DNA of 6,763 nt from Paracoccaceae bacterium (GCA_020441345.1 JAGRMK010000113.1:1-6763), one strand, 5' to 3'. Positions 1-5,337 are shown, counted from the first letter of the stretch. Numbers and translations: made by a program. The notes: generated from the sequence alone by a model not told the origin.

Positions 1-1
1 T

Positions 2-223
2 AACCGGCTCGACCAGAACGCCGTGCTGGGGCCGCATGATCAGGTCGGGAATTTCCATTTCCTCAACGGGTTTTCCGGTCACGGGCTGCAACAATCGCCC
101 GCGATGGGGCGCGGCATCGCCGAGCTTCTGACCTATGGCGGGTTTCGCACGCTGGATCTGTCACCCTTTGGCTATGGCCGCATTGCGCGCGCCGAGCCAT
201 TGGTGGAGAAGGCGGTAATCTGA
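2..223 (+). CDS. FAD-dependent oxidoreductase (DAO family), C-terminal fragment
   Basis: Partial gene: the frame is open from the window edge and stops with TGA at 221-223, giving 73 residues of C terminus. The visible part reads NAVLGPHDQVGNFHFLNGFSGHGLQ... and then SPAMGRGIAELL and the ending block LDLSPFGYGRI. The FxNGFSGHGxQxxPAxGRxxAEL pattern is the C-terminal FAD/substrate-site signature of D-amino-acid-oxidase-fold (DadA/FOXRED1/sarcosine-oxidase-like) flavoproteins, where the GHG glycines contact the flavin. The catalytic substrate cannot be read from this fragment. The next gene starts 39 nt downstream on the same strand with its own ribosome binding site, so the two are probably co-transcribed. 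The family call is firm; the specific activity is unknown. Confidence 0.85.
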   Translation, partial: NRLDQNAVLGPHDQVGNFHFLNGFSGHGLQQSPAMGRGIAELLTYGGFRTLDLSPFGYGRIARAEPLVEKAVI

Positions 224-262
224 GGGCGCGGGCGCCCGACGTATGGGAAAAGGAGCCATTGC

Positions 263-1099
263 ATGAAGAAACTCGTCCTGACCGGGGCCGCCGGGCGTCT
301 GGGGTCCTATCTGCGCGAACCCCTGAGCAAACTGTGCGATGAACTGGTGTCGAGCGATCTCTTTGACGATATCGGCACGCTCTATCCCGGCGAGCGGTAT
401 CAAAAGGCCGATCTGGCGAGCCTCGACGCGGTTTCCGCGCTGATGGAGGGGGCCGACATGGTCATCCACTTCGGCGCCATCGGCGACGAACGCCCGTTCG
501 AGACCTTGCTGGGCCCGAACTTCGTCGGCGCCTATAACGTCTGGGAGGCCGCGTATCGGCACAAGGTTCGCCGTGTGGTTTATGCCAGTTCGATCCACGC
601 GGTCGGGATGCACAGGAAACAGGATTTCATCGGCACCGATGCGCCGCACCGGCCCGATACCTTCTATGGCCTCGCCAAATGCTTTGCCGAGGATCTGGCA
701 AGCCTCTACTGGGACAAGCGCGGTGTGGAATCGGTCTGCATGCGCATCCTGTCGGCGGCGCAGGTCAACAACCCGCGTGCGCTGGGATCGTGGCTAAGCT
801 ATGACGACCTGATCCAGTTGGTGACGCGCGCGATCGAGGCACCGACGACCGGCTTCACGGTGGTTTACGGGGTGTCCAACAACGACCGCGTTCCGGTCGA
901 CAACAGCAACGCCAGCTATCTGGGCTATCGGCCCCGTGACAACGCAGAACAATTCGCGGCGCAGGTGCTGGCCGATGCGCCGCCCGCCGATCCGACCGAC
1001 CCCGCGCAGATGTGCCACGGCGGTCCATTTGCCTCGGTGCCGCTGGGGGAAAGCGGCGTGGCGACGATGAACATTGTCAATGACAAGAAAGAGATCTGA
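263..1099 (+). CDS. NAD(P)-dependent epimerase/dehydratase-family protein, uronate dehydrogenase-like
   Basis: A 278-residue extended short-chain dehydrogenase. The N-terminal nucleotide-binding loop is TGAAGRLG (residues 7-14), an acidic residue after beta-2 (D32) favours NAD over NADP, and the catalytic set is S109/S110 with YGLAK at Y135-K139. The overall pattern (IHFGAIGDERPFE, NFVGAYNVWEAA, YASSIHAVG, the C-terminal GYRPRDNAE block) closely follows Agrobacterium uronate dehydrogenase (Udh), which oxidises galacturonate/glucuronate to the aldarolactone, and the length fits. Substrate residues cannot be verified here, so another sugar or sugar-acid dehydrogenase remains possible. The start is set by AAAAGGAG at 248-255, 7 nt before the ATG. 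It follows an FAD oxidoreductase gene by 39 nt and precedes a small ORF by 3 nt, suggesting one catabolic operon. The enzyme should be cytoplasmic. Confidence 0.85.
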   Translation: MKKLVLTGAAGRLGSYLREPLSKLCDELVSSDLFDDIGTLYPGERYQKADLASLDAVSALMEGADMVIHFGAIGDERPFETLLGPNFVGAYNVWEAAYRHKVRRVVYASSIHAVGMHRKQDFIGTDAPHRPDTFYGLAKCFAEDLASLYWDKRGVESVCMRILSAAQVNNPRALGSWLSYDDLIQLVTRAIEAPTTGFTVVYGVSNNDRVPVDNSNASYLGYRPRDNAEQFAAQVLADAPPADPTDPAQMCHGGPFASVPLGESGVATMNIVNDKKEI

Positions 1100-1102
1100 T
1101 TC

Positions 1103-1264
1103 ATGGACTACGGCAAATCGGGCGCACCAAAGCGCAAGACCAAGGAACCCCGCAACCCCTATGACAAGTCGGCGAAAGCCCCCGACAAAGGCGAGTTGCT
1201 GGCCCGTATGAAAGCGGCGGCGGCCAAGGCCAAGACCGACGAAGACACGCGTCCAAAGGGCTGA
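1103..1264 (+). CDS. Small lysine-rich hypothetical protein (53 aa)
   Basis: An ORF of 53 codons begins with ATG at 1103, 3 nt after the stop of the dehydrogenase gene, and ends with TGA at 1262-1264. A purine-rich stretch (AAGAAAGAGA, 1085-1094) inside the end of the upstream gene can serve as ribosome binding site. The product starts MDYGKSGAPKRKTK and has 11 Lys and 4 Arg against 8 Asp/Glu, with no hydrophobic segment; an Ala/Lys helix (about residues 31-44) is the only predicted structure. Composition suggests a cytoplasmic nucleic-acid- or phosphate-binding or intrinsically disordered protein, but this is inference. I recall similar short DYGKSGAPK-type proteins in Rhodobacteraceae, with modest certainty. 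It is convergent with ccrM and shares the intervening terminator region. Function unknown. Confidence 0.6.
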   Translation: MDYGKSGAPKRKTKEPRNPYDKSAKAPDKGELLARMKAAAAKAKTDEDTRPKG

Positions 1265-1281
1265 CGCCCAGGGCGCCCCCC

Positions 1282-1310
1282 AAAAAAAAGACCCCGGCAC
1301 AAGGCCGGGG
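1282..1310 (-). terminator. Intrinsic terminator downstream of ccrM
   Basis: Read on the minus strand this is a 7-bp perfect GC stem (CCCCGGC at 1292-1298 pairing with GCCGGGG at 1304-1310, loop 1299-1303), followed by TC and eight consecutive T residues (complement of A 1282-1289). It lies 58 nt past the ccrM stop. The U-tract is only on the minus-strand side, so it should act mainly on ccrM transcripts. The convergent + strand transcript lacks a U-tract here. Confidence 0.88.
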
Positions 1311-1319
1311 CGCTAAGTT

Positions 1320-1346
1320 GCATCCGAGGCTTGGGGGCCCGGATGC
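1320..1346 (-). repeat. Hairpin in the ccrM 3' untranslated region
   Basis: GCATCCG (1320-1326) pairs perfectly with CGGATGC (1340-1346). Inside the loop GGC (1328-1330) can pair with GCC (1337-1339). It sits between the ccrM stop codon and the U-tract terminator, so the ccrM mRNA would end in two stacked stem-loops. It has no T-run of its own. It may protect the 3' end or be incidental. Confidence 0.4.
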
Positions 1347-1367
1347 TGGCGGTAAACCTGTGTCGCG

Positions 1368-2477
1368 TCAGATAGTCTTCTCCATTTCCGAGCGGATTTG
1401 CTGACGCAGAATATCGATGGGGATCAACTGGCCGTCGCGTTTGAATTGCCAATAGGTCCAGCCGTTGCATGACGGCGCACCCTCCAACGCGGCGCCGACC
1501 TGGTGGATCGATCCGCGATGCTCTGCCGAAACGAGGGATCCGTCGACGCGCACCTTCGCGGCCTGGCCGCGCGGATTGATCAGCACCTCGCCGGGCCGTA
1601 ACAGGCCACGCTCGACGAGCTGACCGAAGGGCACGCGTGGTTCGGCGCGTTTCGATGAGGTTGTTTCAAGCGACGCGCTTTCCAGCTTTCGCACCTTGGC
1701 CAGACGCGCGGTCGCGGCCGTGCGATAGCTTTCCTCACGCTCGATGCCGATGAAATGACGGCCCAGCATCTTGGCGACGGCGCCGGTCGTGCCGGTGCCA
1801 AAGAACGGATCCAGCACGACATCCCCTTCGTTGGTCGAACCGACAAGCACGCGATGCAGCAGGGATTCCGGCTTTTGCGTCGGGTGCGCCTTGTCGCCGT
1901 TCGCATCCTTCAGGCGTTCATGCCCGGTGCAGATCGGCAGAACCCAGTCGCTGCGCATCTGGATACCCTCGTTCAGGGCCTTCAGCGCTTCATAGTTGAA
2001 CGTGTATTTCGACGCCTCGCCCCTGGACGCCCAGATCATCGTTTCATGCGCATTGGTCAGCCGTTTGCCGCGAAAATTCGGCATCGGGTTCGATTTGCGC
2101 CATACCACGTCATTCAGGATCCAGTAGCCCTGGTTCTGCAACTCGGCACCGACACGGAAGATGTTGTGATAGCTGCCGATTACCCAGATCGCCCCGTTGG
2201 GCTTCAGGATCCGGCGCGCGGCGGCCAGCCAGTCGCGGGTGAACCGGTCGTAAGCGGCGAAGCTGGAAAACTGGTCCCAATGGTCGTCGACCGCGTCCAC
2301 CTGACTGTTGTCAGGCCGGTGCAAGGATCCCTTCAGCTGAAGGTTATAGGGCGGGTCTGCAAAGATCAGATCGACGCTGCCCTCGGGCAAGCCGTTCATC
2401 ACCTCGATGCAATCGCCCGCAATGATCTGATCCAACGGAAGCGGTTTCGCTTCCGGGGTCCGGGTCTTCGTTGCCAT
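1368..2477 (-). CDS. ccrM: CcrM-type DNA adenine-N6 methyltransferase (GANTC)
   Basis: A 369-residue beta-class adenine methyltransferase: catalytic motif IV DPPY (residues 41-44, followed by NLQLKGSL) precedes the S-adenosylmethionine motif DPFFGTGTTG (223-232). The C-terminal domain (about 275-365: PFGQLVERGLL, GSIHQVGAALEG, APSCNGWTYWQF, ID-LR) is the extension characteristic of Caulobacter CcrM, which methylates the A in GANTC and is tied to the cell cycle; Caulobacter CcrM is 358 residues. The frame is open from a TTG at 2534, but the ATG at 2477 is preferred because it has GAGG five nt upstream and starts directly before the conserved domain. The gene lies 108 nt after rnhB on the same strand, a gap that contains two GANTC sites and a candidate promoter. 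Family assignment is very secure; cell-cycle role is inferred from orthologues. Confidence 0.96.
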   Translation of the reverse strand: MATKTRTPEAKPLPLDQIIAGDCIEVMNGLPEGSVDLIFADPPYNLQLKGSLHRPDNSQVDAVDDHWDQFSSFAAYDRFTRDWLAAARRILKPNGAIWVIGSYHNIFRVGAELQNQGYWILNDVVWRKSNPMPNFRGKRLTNAHETMIWASRGEASKYTFNYEALKALNEGIQMRSDWVLPICTGHERLKDANGDKAHPTQKPESLLHRVLVGSTNEGDVVLDPFFGTGTTGAVAKMLGRHFIGIEREESYRTAATARLAKVRKLESASLETTSSKRAEPRVPFGQLVERGLLRPGEVLINPRGQAAKVRVDGSLVSAEHRGSIHQVGAALEGAPSCNGWTYWQFKRDGQLIPIDILRQQIRSEMEKTI

Positions 2478-2525
2478 GTCTGCCTCGTTCGGGCGCCGTT
2501 TTTTATACGTCGGTGGCGCTCCGTT

Positions 2526-2554
2526 GGTGCCCAAGATGAGTCAAAGAGGGCACC
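2526..2554. promoter_or_regulatory. Inverted repeat centred on a GANTC site in the ccrM leader
   Basis: GGTGCCC (2526-2532) and GGGCACC (2548-2554) form a perfect 7-bp inverted repeat with a 15-nt spacer. The spacer's middle base, 2540, is also the middle base of GAGTC (2538-2542), a CcrM methylation target. The element lies 48 to 77 nt upstream of the ccrM ATG and overlaps the candidate -10 region. It could be a protein operator whose occupancy depends on methylation, or an mRNA stem-loop. The repeat is seen directly; the role is inferred. Confidence 0.5.
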
Positions 2555-2561
2555 GCGTCAA
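2533..2561 (-). promoter_or_regulatory. Candidate ccrM promoter
   Basis: On the minus strand TTGACG (2561-2556, five of six matches to the -35 consensus) is followed after 17 nt by CATCTT (2538-2533, three of six matches to the -10 consensus). The -10 overlaps the first base of the GANTC site at 2538-2542. Transcription would begin around 2525, about 50 nt before the ATG. The weak -10 keeps confidence low. I found no full CtrA box (TTAA-N7-TTAA) in the gap. Confidence 0.35.
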
Positions 2562-2570
2562 TTTCTTTTT

Positions 2571-2575
2571 GAATC
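2571..2575. promoter_or_regulatory. Second GANTC site upstream of ccrM
   Basis: GAATC at 2571-2575 lies between the rnhB stop and the candidate -35 of ccrM, 33 nt from the GAGTC at 2538-2542. In Caulobacter, methylation of GANTC sites in the ccrM leader lowers ccrM transcription, so this pair is a plausible feedback input. The sequence match is certain; function is by analogy. Confidence 0.45.
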
Positions 2576-2585
2576 AGGTCGTTAT

Positions 2586-3221
2586 TTAATTTTCTTCACA
2601 CAACATCTTGCGCACGGGGCCGAAGGTGATTCGATGATGTGGGGTCGGGCCAAACCGCGTTAGCGCCGCCAGATGTTGCGCTGTGGGGTAGCCCATGTTG
2701 GTTTCCCAGCCATATTCGGGGTGCTCACGGGCCAAATCGCGCATGATCTGGTCGCGTTCGACCTTGGCAACGATGGATGCGGCGGCGATGGATAGCGATT
2801 TCGCGTCGCCCTTGACCACCGTTTGCCCCGGAACCGGCATCTCACGCGGCATCCGGTTGCCATCTACAAGTGCAAAATCCATCTTTGGATCAAGTGCTTG
2901 CAAGGCTCTCTTCATCGCCAGATGGCTGGCTTGCAGAATATTGATCGCGTCGATCTCCTGCACCGTGGCATGGGCGATGGCCCAGGCGATGGCGGATTGC
3001 TTGATCTGGGCGGCCAAGGCGGTGCGTTCGGCCTCTTTCAGGCGCTTGCTGTCGTTGATGCCGGGCGGGACGCGCGCGGGATCAAGGATGCAGGCCGCGG
3101 CCGTGACCGGGCCACAGAGCGGGCCACGGCCAACCTCATCGACACCGGCCACCAGCCTGTAGCCTTGCGTCCGGGCGGCGCGTTCGAGGTCGAAGTCGGG
3201 GGTGATGCGAGGGGCGGGCAT
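2586..3221 (-). CDS. rnhB: Ribonuclease HII
   Basis: A 211-residue RNase HII, which cleaves the RNA strand of RNA-DNA hybrids and removes misincorporated ribonucleotides. The four metal-binding acids are visible: D28 and E29 in GVDEVGRGPLCGPV, D120 in LVDGN, and D139 in VKGDAKS. The AAASIVAKVERD block (147-157), NDSK (57-59) and MGYPT with Y178, the tyrosine that reads the RNA-DNA junction in the Thermotoga enzyme, are also present. The frame continues upstream to an ATG at 3386, but the added 55 residues look unlike any RNase HII. The start at 3221 has AAGG upstream and gives a normal length (E. coli 198). It is followed on the same strand by ccrM after 108 nt, an arrangement I associate with Rhodobacterales. 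Cytoplasmic. Complete, no lesions seen. Confidence 0.95.
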   Translation of the reverse strand: MPAPRITPDFDLERAARTQGYRLVAGVDEVGRGPLCGPVTAAACILDPARVPPGINDSKRLKEAERTALAAQIKQSAIAWAIAHATVQEIDAINILQASHLAMKRALQALDPKMDFALVDGNRMPREMPVPGQTVVKGDAKSLSIAAASIVAKVERDQIMRDLAREHPEYGWETNMGYPTAQHLAALTRFGPTPHHRITFGPVRKMLCEEN

Positions 3222-3489
3222 GGCACCTTGAACCACGCGGTCGCGTGCCGGGCAAGCGAAAGGGCGAGCCTGATGGCCCGCCCCACGCCCGGCTGGGGGG
3301 CCGGGATCTTGCCACGGACACAGCGGCGCGTGGTTTGCCGGAACGCAGACCCGGACCCCTCGCATCACCGAAACTGTAGCAGGCAAAGGTCAAGAACTGA
3401 TTGCACGGCACGGCACGCACCAGTGGTTCGGTCTTTCCGCGCGCCACACCGGCGGCCAGAACAGGCACCGGTGCGGCCGGTCAGTTTCG
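3222..3489. other. 268-nt gap between the secreted-protein gene and rnhB; no convincing gene
   Basis: Open frames cross this stretch on both strands but none has recognisable protein content. A weak candidate promoter for rnhB is TTGACC on the minus strand (3393-3388), followed after 18 nt by GGTGAT (3369-3364). A 6-bp GC stem (CCCGGC 3288-3293 with GCCGGG 3300-3305) lacks a U-tract. GCACG is repeated three times in tandem at 3403-3417. A 10-bp self-complementary word, GCACCGGTGC, is at 3465-3474. None of these is strong alone, and no clear terminator for the gene ending at 3490 was found. Confidence 0.4.
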
Positions 3490-4113
3490 TCAGCGGTCCT
3501 GCCAGGGGTGCGAATAGCGTGGCAGGATCGACCGGACGCCCGGATCGTCCCGGCCCATGAGGCCACCCGGGGGCGGATTGCGCCAGCCACCTCCACGCGG
3601 GTGTTCCCAGTGGTCGCGCGGGGGCGTGTACCAGCCGTCACGCGGGGGCGAGTACCGCGGCGGGTCATAGCGAGGCGGCTGGCGCCAGCCACCTTCGCGG
3701 CGATATCCCGCTTCCCACATGCATTCCGCGACAAACCCGTTGCGGGTATGGCCGTTAACCCGGAAGCTGCGACGGCAATGGTTCGGCAGACCGTGATAAT
3801 TGCCGCGATTGAGGCAGCGGGCGTTGTACACCAAAATGTTGCGGTGGTTCACGCGCACGGTTTCCAGGCAGGAATCGGGTAGCACCCAGCGGTCAATGTA
3901 GCGGGGCGTATGGCGGTCATCGACCGCATTGATGATCGCCGCGACGATCACCGCTCCGGCAAGAAACCGCAGAATATCTTCGGCGTCGGCGCGCGCCGGA
4001 CGTGATCCTGCGGCAATCCCGGCAAAGGCAATAGCGGTGGCCGCGACCAGCATCGTCAATCGTCGCGAACTGCTGCGAAAGCGGGGCCCGGGGGCGGGTA
4101 AATAGAGGCTCAT
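3490..4113 (-). CDS. Exported four-cysteine protein with Pro/Arg-rich tail, function unknown
   Basis: A 207-residue protein not recognised as a named family. It has a long basic N-region (RFRSSSRR, 11-18), a hydrophobic core (22-35) and a likely signal-peptidase site ARA before DAED (cut after A42). A second hydrophobic stretch at 50-64 (FLAGAVIVAAIINAV) may anchor it in the inner membrane. The following domain has four cysteines (C82, C100, C113, C131), consistent with two periplasmic disulfides. The tail (about 141-190) is low complexity, with PPR at 146, 151, 156 and 164 and many W, G and Y residues. AAAGG 7 nt before the ATG supports the start. It is divergent from the small exported-protein gene at 4349 and shares its 235-nt promoter region, including the 19-bp palindrome. 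A cell-envelope role is likely; anything more specific would be a guess. Confidence 0.75.
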   Translation of the reverse strand: MSLYLPAPGPRFRSSSRRLTMLVAATAIAFAGIAAGSRPARADAEDILRFLAGAVIVAAIINAVDDRHTPRYIDRWVLPDSCLETVRVNHRNILVYNARCLNRGNYHGLPNHCRRSFRVNGHTRNGFVAECMWEAGYRREGGWRQPPRYDPPRYSPPRDGWYTPPRDHWEHPRGGGWRNPPPGGLMGRDDPGVRSILPRYSHPWQDR

Positions 4114-4348
4114 GAGGATACCTTTCTGAGAAGATCGAAAGTGAGGGCGCAGCGATCCGGTGGACCGTGCTGTCCTGAAACCGATCCTGAGCCTGGCTTC
4201 TCAGACAGGCAATATCGCCCCCCGGTTATCCGATAACCGGCGCCACGAGCCCCCGGAATGGGCGGCGTTATTGCATAGCAGAAAGCCACACGGCATGGTC
4301 GGGGCAACAACAGACAGGACCAAAGGTTGAGGTCCAAGAAGGTGAAAG
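4114..4348. promoter_or_regulatory. Divergent intergenic region between two exported-protein genes
   Basis: 235 nt separating leftward (4113) and rightward (4349) genes, so promoters for both should lie here. I could not find a convincing -35/-10 pair on either strand; TTGCAT at 4272-4277 followed after 17 nt by CATGGT is the best on the + strand and is weak. The region contains the 19-bp palindrome described separately and a small imperfect stem, CTGAG (4187-4191) with CTCAG (4200-4204). Confidence 0.45.
4222..4240. promoter_or_regulatory. Perfect 19-bp palindrome, candidate operator
   Basis: CCGGTTATC (4222-4230), single C (4231), GATAACCGG (4232-4240): nine perfect base pairs around one central base. 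Its centre is exactly 118 nt from the first base of both flanking start codons (4113 and 4349). The TTATC-N-GATAA core with symmetric flanks has the form of a dimeric repressor or activator site and could serve both genes. It lacks a T-run and a usable loop, so it is not a terminator. The cognate regulator is unknown; the membrane winged-helix protein encoded at 4617-5321 is one candidate. Confidence 0.6.
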
Positions 4349-4645
4349 ATGATGATACGACGGTTTCTTGTTTACGCGACAACAGCGGTGCTGATCTCGG
4401 CGCTTCCGGCGTCGGCGGCGTGTTATGCCGAGTATCGCGCCCAGCAAAGCAACCCTGTCCGATTCCATGTCGGCGTGGCGCAGGTTTCCGATGGTGCCTG
4501 CGGCAACATCGCCGCCGCTGCCAATGAATTGAGCGCGCGGCTGAGACAGAATGGCTGGACCTTGGTCAATGTTTTGTCCACATTCGGTCCAGAGGGTTTG
4601 GGATCGCGCCAGGGCAATGCAGGACAATATTACCTCCGCTACTGA
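4349..4645 (+). CDS. Small exported protein, function unknown (98 aa)
   Basis: A 98-residue precursor: basic N-region (MMIRR), hydrophobic core (6-19), cleavage motif ASA before ACYAEYR (after A23), leaving about 75 residues. Two cysteines (C25, C51) could form a periplasmic disulfide. SAAC is not a proper lipobox because it lacks a hydrophobic residue at -3, so a lipoprotein is unlikely. The conserved-looking end is GWTLVNVLSTFGPEGLGSRQ and then GNAGQYYLRY; I recall similar short proteins in Rhodobacteraceae but no function. AAGAAGG (4336-4342) supports ATG 4349; ATG 4352 directly after it is nearly as good. The downstream gene starts inside this one (29-nt overlap), implying translational coupling with the membrane winged-helix protein and possibly a shared job. 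Confidence 0.75.
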   Translation: MMIRRFLVYATTAVLISALPASAACYAEYRAQQSNPVRFHVGVAQVSDGACGNIAAAANELSARLRQNGWTLVNVLSTFGPEGLGSRQGNAGQYYLRY

Positions 4646-5321
4646 TCTGACGCGCGGCGGTTCGCGCGCGATTCTTCTGGGGCTGGCCGCCATCGTTGCC
4701 ATTCTGGCGCTGGCGGCCTTTCTGCTGTTCATCAACCTGCCGGACACCAACGCGTTCAACGCAAGGGTGCAGCAGATCTTCGCCGAGAACGCCAACCTGA
4801 CCGAGCAGGCCGAGCTGCGGCTTCTGGAAATCCTGGCACAGTCGGGCACCACGTTTTCCGAGGTTCTGGTCAGCTACCGGATGGTGATTTTCGTGCTGAT
4901 GGTCTTTGCCAGCCTTCTATTGGTAACCGCGCTGGTGCTGGTCCTGTCGCTGATCGCGCTGAACCGGAAGCTGGCGGTGGTGCAAAAGGCGGGGATTCAG
5001 GTTTCTTCGCTGGTTATCAGCCGGGCAGAGCGCAAGGTCTATCTGAACGATCTGGAACTGAACCTGACCGAAGCCGCCGTGGAAACGCTGGCGGTGCTGG
5101 CCGAAGCGCGGATGGATGGCGACACCTTGTCGGGTGCGCAACTGGAATCGGTGATCTCGGGTCGTCGCGAATCCGATTGCGAGGAAGCCGCGGGCGCGAC
5201 CCGTATCAAGCGGCTGCGCGATTCGCTGGGCAATCAGATCGTCACCGAGCTCCTGGTCAAGAACATCGCGCGGCAGGGATACATGCTGACCGTCGAAAAG
5301 GACGTGATCCGCATGATCTGA
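4617..5321 (+). CDS. Membrane-anchored winged-helix protein, candidate one-component transcription regulator
   Basis: A 234-residue protein. Residues 18-39 form TM1, 40-88 a mostly acidic loop with helical/coiled character (FNARVQQIFAENANLTEQAE), and 89-115 TM2, followed by NRK. Positive charges before TM1 (R13, R17) and after TM2 place both ends in the cytoplasm and the loop in the periplasm. Residues about 131-227 match the OmpR/PhoB-type DNA-binding fold: strands (LVISRAERKVYLNDLELNLT), LTEAAVETLAVLAE helix, ATRIKRLRDSLG as recognition helix (194-205), and IARQGYML as the closing wing hairpin. There is no receiver or kinase domain. This inverts the ToxR/CadC order, where the winged helix is N-terminal. 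The frame is open further upstream (ATG 4551), but 4617 is preferred because it removes a non-conserved-looking lead and leaves a short 29-nt overlap with the exported-protein gene. AGGG lies only 2 nt before the ATG, so coupling probably drives initiation. DNA binding is inferred from fold resemblance. Confidence 0.72.
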   Translation: MQDNITSATDLTRGGSRAILLGLAAIVAILALAAFLLFINLPDTNAFNARVQQIFAENANLTEQAELRLLEILAQSGTTFSEVLVSYRMVIFVLMVFASLLLVTALVLVLSLIALNRKLAVVQKAGIQVSSLVISRAERKVYLNDLELNLTEAAVETLAVLAEARMDGDTLSGAQLESVISGRRESDCEEAAGATRIKRLRDSLGNQIVTELLVKNIARQGYMLTVEKDVIRMI

Positions 5322-5337
5322 CCCGGTGCCGGGCATG

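Noticed and set aside
224..237. Hairpin GGGCGC/GCGCCC after the first stop codon
   Set aside because: The full stem leaves a two-base loop and no U-tract follows; probably chance in GC-rich DNA, not a terminator between co-transcribed genes.
161..649. Long minus-strand open frame inside the uronate-dehydrogenase-like gene
   Set aside because: Antisense to a clearly recognised enzyme; the product is histidine/arginine/glycine-biased with no family signature, as expected for an opposite-strand shadow in high-GC DNA.
2478..2534. N-terminal extension of CcrM from a TTG codon at 2534
   Set aside because: The added 19 codons overlap the candidate promoter and inverted repeat, use a rare start and lack homology; ATG 2477 has a ribosome binding site.
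2476..2590. CtrA-binding box upstream of ccrM, as in Caulobacter
   Set aside because: Only a single TTAA-like half site near the rnhB stop; no TTAA-N7-TTAA arrangement is present.
1755..2663. 302-codon plus-strand open frame across ccrM and the end of rnhB
   Set aside because: It runs antisense through two well-supported genes, ignores their boundaries and has no recognisable domain.
3222..3386. 55-residue N-terminal extension of RNase HII from ATG 3386
   Set aside because: The extension is Pro/Cys/Arg-rich with no RNase HII similarity, and ATG 3221 gives the normal family length.
3403..3417. Tandem GCACG repeated three times
   Set aside because: Too short to be meaningful in GC-rich intergenic DNA and has no flanking structure.
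2823..3560. 245-codon plus-strand open frame over rnhB and the gap to its right
   Set aside because: Antisense to rnhB for over half its length; the portion in the gap (3222-3489) is low-quality arginine/proline-rich sequence without a ribosome binding site.
3508..3882. Plus-strand open frame antisense to the exported Cys4 protein gene
   Set aside because: The minus-strand product has a signal peptide, ordered cysteines and a good start; the plus-strand product has none of these.
4222..4240. DnaA boxes within the palindrome (TTATCC...)
   Set aside because: Each arm matches only the first five or six of nine consensus bases, and there is no cluster or AT-rich unwinding region.
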